From the NCBI GenBank assembly GCA_902803035.1, contig CADCON010000200.1, positions 1 through 9,640 on the forward strand: 9,640 nucleotides of DNA, read 5' to 3'. A program made the position numbers and the translations under genes. Below, one piece after another: positions 6,439-9,640 of the stretch (positions are counted from its first letter, which is position 1; the number at the start of each line of letters is the position of its first letter). The DNA comes from an uncultured Ruminococcus sp. Its GTDB lineage: Bacteria > Bacillota > Clostridia > Oscillospirales > Acutalibacteraceae. Under the pieces are notes generated by a model. The model was not told where the DNA came from and searched no databases. It worked only from the letters and a program-made list of their open reading frames with translations.

Positions 6439-6612
6439 ATGACCGAAAAGGAATTGCTCTATGTGCAGGACGCACTCGGACACGAGCAGTATTTCCAGAC
6501 CCAGTGCCGCGAAACATCGGCAAAGATGCAGGATCCTGAGCTGAAGCACTGTATCGAGGATATGTCCCGCAAGCACCACGAAATCTTCAACAGCTTCTTC
6601 AGCCTTCTCTGA
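6439..6612 (+). CDS. Small spore coat-like protein (57 residues)
   Basis: The 57-residue product begins MTEKELLYVQDALGHEQYF and is predicted to be mostly two amphipathic helices, a short ferritin-like half typical of small proteins annotated as spore coat (CotF-related) in Clostridia. The first helix carries H-E-Q and the second carries CIEDMSRKHHEIF. The start at 6439 is chosen over the in-frame ATG at 6370 because of the GGAGGTGG ribosome site at 6423-6430 (8-base spacing) and the promoter position. It is followed after 32 bases by a longer coat-like gene and is presumably in the same transcript. The coat assignment rests on the neighbour and on overall resemblance, so it is less certain than the neighbour's. 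Confidence 0.75.
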   Translation: MTEKELLYVQDALGHEQYFQTQCRETSAKMQDPELKHCIEDMSRKHHEIFNSFFSLL

Positions 6613-6644
6613 TGCGGCATAACGGAAACGGAGGAATGATCATC

Positions 6645-6896
6645 ATGAATGACAGAGATTTGATGGAAAATATCCTGCTTCTGGAAAAGGGAAGCTGCGA
6701 CCTCTATCTGCACGGCACGATAGAGTCGTCCAACCAGAATGTCTGCCGTACCTTCAACAAGGCGCTCGGCGATTCGCTCAATATGCAGGGCACGATTTAC
6801 GGCAAGATGGCTTCAAAGGGCTGGTACGCCCCCCAGCAGGCCGAACAGACCAAGATCGACTCGGTCAGACAGCAGTATTCCGGCAGCAGTATGTAG
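6645..6896 (+). CDS. Spore coat protein, CotF-like family
   Basis: This 83-residue protein begins MNDRDLMENILLLEKGSCDL. It has the helix-turn-helix pattern of the short clostridial CotF-type coat proteins: the first helix ends at LYLHGTIESS, the second runs from NVCRTFNKALGDSLNMQGTI, and the tail is the family-typical YGKMASKGWYAPQQAEQTKI. Proteins of this family are found in or under the spore coat; their individual roles are mostly unknown. Two in-frame ATGs are close to the GGAGG site (6630-6634). The one at 6645 is 10 bases away, while that at 6636 is only one base away and so too near. It is the second gene of the unit, followed by a long terminator hairpin. Confidence 0.85.
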   Translation: MNDRDLMENILLLEKGSCDLYLHGTIESSNQNVCRTFNKALGDSLNMQGTIYGKMASKGWYAPQQAEQTKIDSVRQQYSGSSM

Positions 6897-6928
6897 TGTT
6901 TGCGAAACCGCAATTAGTGTAAATGATG

Positions 6929-7002
6929 GAACCCCCCCGCAGGTTCGTCCTGAATGATTTTCTTGCAAAATCCTGACGGAACCTGCGGGGGGTTCTCTTT
7001 TT
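6929..7002 (+). terminator. Long intrinsic terminator after the spore-coat-like unit
   Basis: The left arm runs from GAA at 6929 through seven C to GCAGGTTC (ends 6946). It pairs with GGAACCTGC followed by six G and TTC (6978-6995), giving about 17 pairs with a single bulged C. Inside the loop a second perfect stem, GATTTT (6956-6961) with AAAATC (6967-6972), forms another hairpin. TCTCTTTTT follows on the plus strand. The acetyltransferase gene converges from the other side; the minus direction lacks a U-tract. Confidence 0.88.
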
Positions 7003-7048
7003 GTCTCCGACAATCTGATTTTATGATCGTTTTATGCGCCGGCGTTTG

Positions 7049-7597
7049 TTATCGCAGGCTCTTGTAGTCGGTGTATTCCACCACGCCGCTGATATGTTGG
7101 AGCGCGTTCTCGCAAAGCTCCCTGACCATCAGGCATTCCACGGCGGGAAGACCTACGCTTTCGGCGGCGACAATCCCATAGTCGGCGGAGGTTTTGAAGC
7201 CTCTGCTTCTGTAATTCATCGGATTGCCCTCGACGATGACCGCCTTGAAGCCCATTTTCTTCGCCCTTTCAAAGCCGTATTCAATCAGCTCTTTGGAGAT
7301 GTGCTGCCGCTGCACTTCGGTTTTGACCGCCACGGGAGAAAGCAGCAGCAGCTCGTCCATATATCGGCCGCCCAGATGAAACCGGGAAAACATCGCGTAG
7401 CCGATGACCTCGTCGTTTTCGTCAACCATGATCAGCTCCAGTTCGGGAATATAGGTGTCCATGCAACGGATTTCCTCGATCAGGTTGACCACGATCTGCG
7501 CGTTCTCCGCGTTTTCGGAGTCGGTAAAGGTTCTTCTCACCATGTCGAGAGATGACTGTAAGTATTTTTCTTCCATGGATTTGATGATTCTGTTCAT
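7049..7597 (-). CDS. GNAT N-acetyltransferase (YhbS-like), altered acetyl-CoA loop
   Basis: The 182-residue protein resembles the YhbS-type GNAT family (COG3153). It has an N-terminal MEEKYLQSSLDMVRRTF helix, a central LELIMVDENDEVIGYAMFS beta hairpin (53-71), the LLLLSPVAV strand (83-91), then FKAVIVEGNPMNYRSRGF, the family's late motif. The acetyl-CoA loop, normally Q-x-x-G-x-G/A, reads Q96-R-Q-H99-I-S101, so the central glycine is histidine. Binding may be altered or the protein may be non-catalytic; the rest of the fold looks intact. The acceptor is unknown. The start codon overlaps the rsgA stop (ATGA), which implies translational coupling; a longer in-frame start at 7657 lies inside rsgA and is not supported. 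Confidence 0.82.
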   Translation of the reverse strand: MNRIIKSMEEKYLQSSLDMVRRTFTDSENAENAQIVVNLIEEIRCMDTYIPELELIMVDENDEVIGYAMFSRFHLGGRYMDELLLLSPVAVKTEVQRQHISKELIEYGFERAKKMGFKAVIVEGNPMNYRSRGFKTSADYGIVAAESVGLPAVECLMVRELCENALQHISGVVEYTDYKSLR

Positions 7598-8640
7598 TTT
7601 TTGATTTTCCCCGCTTTCTTCATCTTCCTGCTGTGAACGCTGATTGACTTTGCCCACTGCTCCTTCTGCCGGCGGTAGGATTCCTTGTCGTCGCTGTATT
7701 TTGCCTCGGTTTTCAGCTTCCGGTAGCTTTCCAGACGGCTTTCGTCCAGCTCACCGCTCTCAATGGCTGCCCGAACGGCGCAGCCGGGTTCGTTTTCGTG
7801 CCGGCAATCGCGGAAGCGGCACATCGCGGCGTATTGCTCAATGTCGGAGAAGGCCTGCCCCAGACCCTCGGTCACGTCCCACATACCAAGCTCGCGCATT
7901 CCGGGGGTGTCAATGACCATCGCACCGCAGGAAAGCAGGACAAGCTCCCTGTGGGTGGTGGTGTGCCGTCCCCGGCTGTCGGATTCCCTGATGCCGCTCA
8001 CGTCCATGATTTGCTCGCCCGCGAGCGCGTTGACAAGGCTGGACTTGCCCACGCCGGACGAGCCGAGAAAGACCAGCGTTTTGCCCTTCTGAAAATAGGG
8101 CGTGAGATATTCCATGCCATAGCCGGTCTTTGCGCTGACAATGTGCGTTGCCACGCCCTCCGCGACACGGCTGGTTTCGAGGATGTAGGGAAGGTAGTCG
8201 TCGGTGAGATCCGCCTTGGTCAGAAGGATTACCGGCTCCGCGCCCGACTGGCGGACGGCGGTGAGATAGCGTTCCATGCGCTTGGGGTTGAAATTGTCTT
8301 TAAGCGACTGCATGATGAAGACATAATCGAAATTGGCGGCGATCACCTGCTCTCCCCTGCCCACGTCGGGATCGCGGCGGGAAAAGAAAGTGCGGCGGGG
8401 AAGCGTCGCGGTAATGCGGCTGTCGCCGTTCTCCACGTAATCCATCAGCACAAAGTCGCCCACGGTCGGGAAATCCCAGCCCTCGAAATAGTATTCCCTT
8501 GATTTGAGCCGCGCGAAGCCCTCGCCGTATTTCGAAACCACGCCGAAGCGTCCCTTGTGAACCGAAATAACGCGCGCGTGCGTGCCGCTTCTGCCTTCGG
8601 GAATGAAATCGTCTGTAAAACCGTACTCGTAAATATTCAA
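7594..8640 (-). CDS. rsgA: RsgA (YjeQ), ribosome small-subunit-dependent GTPase
   Basis: RsgA is a circularly permuted GTPase that binds the 30S subunit late in assembly, checks the decoding centre and leaves on GTP hydrolysis. Numbered from an ATG at 8655, the order is: N-terminal OB-fold (about residues 25-90), G4 TKAD (146-149), G5 SAK (174-176), G1 GSSGVGKSS (198-206), G2 RHTTTH (230-235), G3 DTPG (249-252), and the zinc site C279-x4-C284-x-H286-x5-C292. All key residues are present and the length is normal. I place the start at the TTG at 8640, because GGAGG (8653-8649) lies 8 bases before it. The ATG at 8655 (five codons longer) has no ribosome site and is itself part of this one. A leader with a terminator lies upstream; a GNAT gene overlaps the 3' end. 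Confidence 0.95.
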   Translation of the reverse strand: MNIYEYGFTDDFIPEGRSGTHARVISVHKGRFGVVSKYGEGFARLKSREYYFEGWDFPTVGDFVLMDYVENGDSRITATLPRRTFFSRRDPDVGRGEQVIAANFDYVFIMQSLKDNFNPKRMERYLTAVRQSGAEPVILLTKADLTDDYLPYILETSRVAEGVATHIVSAKTGYGMEYLTPYFQKGKTLVFLGSSGVGKSSLVNALAGEQIMDVSGIRESDSRGRHTTTHRELVLLSCGAMVIDTPGMRELGMWDVTEGLGQAFSDIEQYAAMCRFRDCRHENEPGCAVRAAIESGELDESRLESYRKLKTEAKYSDDKESYRRQKEQWAKSISVHSRKMKKAGKIKK

Positions 8641-8654
8641 TGTTTTTTCCTCCA
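8638..8654 (-). promoter_or_regulatory. Ribosome site and TTG start codon of rsgA
   Basis: On the minus strand TGGAGG (8654-8649) is followed by 8 bases and then TTG (8640-8638). The spacing is ideal. The competing ATG at 8655-8653 has only CAACTGATC before it. A TTG start would lower translation initiation and suits a low-abundance assembly factor. The start choice is likely, not proven. Confidence 0.7.
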
Positions 8655-8702
8655 TGATCAGTTGTATGTCAAATCAGATAGCCGCTAACTGAAAATGGAC
8701 GC

Positions 8703-8745
8703 AAAAAAGCCGCGGAAACCAAATCCTTTGTGGATTTCCGCGGCT
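8703..8745 (-). terminator. Intrinsic terminator at the end of the rsgA leader
   Basis: On the minus strand AGCCGCGGAAA (8745-8735) pairs perfectly with TTTCCGCGGCT (8718-8708), an 11-bp stem. A further CCA/TGG pairing narrows the loop, and six T follow (8708-8703). It lies about 60 bases before the rsgA start, in the same direction, with no convincing promoter between, so it either ends a small RNA or works as an attenuator. Confidence 0.88.
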
Positions 8746-8926
8746 GAAAAGGCATTCATCATGAAAGGATTTTTTCTAAGACGGTACAACGAAAAGAGGG
8801 GCAACCGTCCCGTTCTCTCAAAATGTACCAGTCGTTCCGATATTCAGTTAGCTTGTAAATACCTCGCTCACAATCATCAGAATTCTCCTTTCCCGCCTGT
8901 AAAATTTTATTCATGAACAGGCCTTC
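8703..8926 (-). ncRNA. Structured leader or small RNA upstream of rsgA, class not recognised
   Basis: A perfect promoter and a strong terminator bound a transcript of about 220 bases. Several pairings are visible (plus-strand coordinates): a 5' hairpin GCCTGT/ACAGGC near 8897-8924; a long-range helix GAAAGGA (8892-8886) with TCCTTTC (8769-8763); and two overlapping hairpins that exclude each other, GGTACA with TGTACC and GACGGT with ACCGTC (between about 8780 and 8828). An AGGAG site 7 bases before an ATG at 8878 opens a nine-codon frame, MIVSEVFTS, a possible leader peptide. A 51-codon frame (8759-8914) also exists but has a poor ribosome site and codon use unlike the neighbours. It matches no riboswitch or T-box that I recognise. 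It could regulate rsgA or be an independent RNA. Confidence 0.6.
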
Positions 8927-8932
8927 ATTGGC

Positions 8933-8961
8933 ATTATAACGCCGAATCATTGTTTTGTCAA
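8933..8961 (-). promoter_or_regulatory. Perfect consensus sigma-A promoter of the rsgA leader
   Basis: On the minus strand TTGACA (8961-8956) and TATAAT (8938-8933) are separated by exactly 17 bases. Transcription should start near 8926. The promoter is back to back with that of rpsO, with 62 bases between the two -35 boxes. Confidence 0.9.
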
Positions 8962-9023
8962 GCGGCTGTCAGAAATTGTTTGCCATGGAGAGGGCAGTAT
9001 TTCTCTTAACTCAAAAAAATCCC

Positions 9024-9052
9024 TTGACCTTCTGAGAATTATGTGTTATAAT
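9024..9052 (+). promoter_or_regulatory. Sigma-A promoter of rpsO
   Basis: TTGACC (9024-9029), 17 bases, TATAAT (9047-9052), with a TG one base before the -10 box (extended -10). Transcription would begin near 9059, exactly where the folded leader of rpsO begins. Confidence 0.9.
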
Positions 9053-9058
9053 AGCGTC

Positions 9059-9167
9059 TGTCGGGCGATTTTTGCAATTGACAGCAAAAACTCGGCTTCG
9101 GGCGAATGCCCTGCCGCCCTCGGGCATTGAAGGGATACACCGTTACCCGTAGCTGGGAGCCGCGACA
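9059..9167 (+). promoter_or_regulatory. Structured rpsO leader, probable S15 autoregulatory site
   Basis: The start of the leader, TGTCG plus GGC (9059-9066), can pair with GCC plus CGACA (9159-9167, one bulged G), closing a multi-branched domain. Inside are TTTTTGC (9069-9075) with GCAAAAA (9084-9090); GGGC (9100-9103) with GCCC (9108-9111) inside CGGC/GCCG; and CCCT (9117-9120) with AGGG (9131-9134). GCCC at 9108-9111 can instead pair with GGGC at 9122-9125 as part of a 7-bp AATGCCC/GGGCATT stem, so two folds compete. S15 represses its own mRNA in several bacteria through differing leader structures; here that role is inferred from position and folding potential. Confidence 0.65.
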
Positions 9168-9199
9168 CATCAAAATTTTTATTAAGGGGTGTTTTCACT

Positions 9200-9463
9200 A
9201 TGCTGAAAGCAGAAAAAGAAGCCATTATCAAGGAGTACGCTCTCCACGAGGGCGACACCGGTTCGCCTGAGGTCCAGATCGCCATTCTCACCAAGAGAAT
9301 CAACGACCTCACCGAGCATCTCAAGCAGAACAAGAACGACCATCACTCCAGACGCGGCCTTCTCAAGATGGTCGGTCAGAGAAAGGGCCTGCTCAATTAC
9401 CTTATCAAGGTTGACGTTGAGCGCTATCGTGCCCTCATCGCCCGCCTCGGTATCCGCAAGTAA
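9200..9463 (+). CDS. rpsO: 30S ribosomal protein S15
   Basis: S15 binds the central domain of 16S rRNA early in 30S assembly and contacts 23S rRNA in the intact ribosome. The 87-residue sequence is full-length and highly conserved: HEGDTGSPEVQIAILTKRI (16-34), the loop KNDHHSRRGLL (45-55) and GQRKGLLNYL (59-68). Codon use is biased to preferred codons, as in other ribosomal protein genes. The start has an AAGGGGTG ribosome site (9184-9191) 8 bases upstream. In most bacteria pnp follows rpsO; that gene, if present, lies beyond the window. A structured leader precedes it and two hairpins follow it. Confidence 0.98.
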   Translation: MLKAEKEAIIKEYALHEGDTGSPEVQIAILTKRINDLTEHLKQNKNDHHSRRGLLKMVGQRKGLLNYLIKVDVERYRALIARLGIRK

Positions 9464-9485
9464 CCGACGCGGCTTGAATTCCAAC

Positions 9486-9523
9486 CAAAAACGCCCGTCT
9501 GCTGATTGACCGGCAGACGCGGC
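9486..9523 (-). terminator. Terminator-like hairpin downstream of rpsO, oriented to the minus strand
   Basis: CGTCTGC (9496-9502) pairs with GCAGACG (9513-9519), and flanking GCC/GGC adds three pairs around one bulged base. On the minus strand the stem is followed by GTTTTTGG (from AAAAAC at 9487-9492), so this is a terminator in that direction. It could serve a convergent gene beyond the window or block antisense transcription into rpsO. As a plain hairpin it might also be a processing site. Confidence 0.5.
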
Positions 9524-9530
9524 ACAGTCG

Positions 9531-9606
9531 GCAAGCGCAGGCGCAGAGAATCTTCCTTCCTTTAATCGAAGTCCTCTGCGCCTGTTTGCTGAATTTTTCT
9601 GTTTTT
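9531..9606 (+). terminator. Probable terminator of rpsO
   Basis: CAGGCGCAGAG (9538-9548) pairs perfectly with CTCTGCGCCTG (9574-9584), an 11-bp stem with a 25-base loop. GCAA (9531-9534) with TTGC (9586-9589) may extend it. T-rich sequence follows (TTTTT at 9594-9598 and 9602-9606), but starts several bases after the stem, so termination may be partial. Beyond this, to base 9640, no gene is visible. Confidence 0.6.
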
Positions 9607-9640
9607 CTATTTTTCAGAATGTCATCGTCCGCTCTTCCGG

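Noticed and set aside
7798..8502. A 234-codon plus-strand open frame opposite rsgA.
   Set aside because: It is the antisense shadow of the conserved GTPase; no ribosome site and no recognisable domain.
8759..8914. A 51-codon minus-strand frame (MNKILQAGKENSDDC...) inside the rsgA leader as a protein gene.
   Set aside because: The ribosome site is weak, the codons are AT-rich and unlike neighbouring genes, and the region folds extensively. A true small protein is not excluded, so it is mentioned in the leader entry only.

Overview
The window looks like chromosomal DNA from a moderately GC-rich, spore-forming member of the Firmicutes, most likely class Clostridia. Three things point that way: two adjacent small spore-coat-like proteins, a C_GCAxxG_C_C redox-type protein, and regular low-GC-phylum expression signals (purine-rich AGGAGG-type ribosome sites, near-consensus sigma-A promoters with 17-bp spacers, hairpin plus U-tract terminators). 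I see no transposase, integrase, phage gene, tRNA, rRNA or CRISPR array.

Left part (1-5250). An ABC-2 type exporter is present in two pieces: a complete ATPase (4040-5077, minus) with its own promoter, and the first part of a membrane permease (477 to the window edge, minus). Four genes lie between them. Three are on the same strand: a GNAT acetyltransferase, an adenosine-deaminase-family hydrolase and a DUF4291 protein. The fourth, an SPFH/YdjI-like protein with a C-terminal zinc ribbon, is on the plus strand and has a perfect TTGACA-17-TATAAT promoter.

Middle (5200-7050). A 100-residue protein of unknown function (minus) is divergent from the redox-type protein (plus). The 329-base gap between them (5561-5889) holds a promoter for each gene and three copies of TGTAAAA upstream of the plus-strand one. 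Next comes a two-gene spore-coat-like unit behind a promoter that resembles the forespore sigma-G consensus. It ends in a very strong terminator.

Right part (7049-9640). rsgA (30S subunit maturation GTPase) and a downstream GNAT gene form an overlapping pair on the minus strand. They lie behind a perfect consensus promoter and a leader of about 220 nt that ends in a strong intrinsic terminator just before rsgA. No second convincing promoter is visible between that terminator and the gene, so the leader looks like an attenuator of unknown class or a separate small RNA. Divergent from it, rpsO (ribosomal protein S15) has its own promoter and a structured 5' leader. The two promoters sit about 60 bp apart, so a 30S assembly factor and a 30S protein share one control region. 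The window ends in hairpins downstream of rpsO.

The most interesting unexplained item is the rsgA leader. Everything here comes from reading the sequence; no database search or folding program was run.
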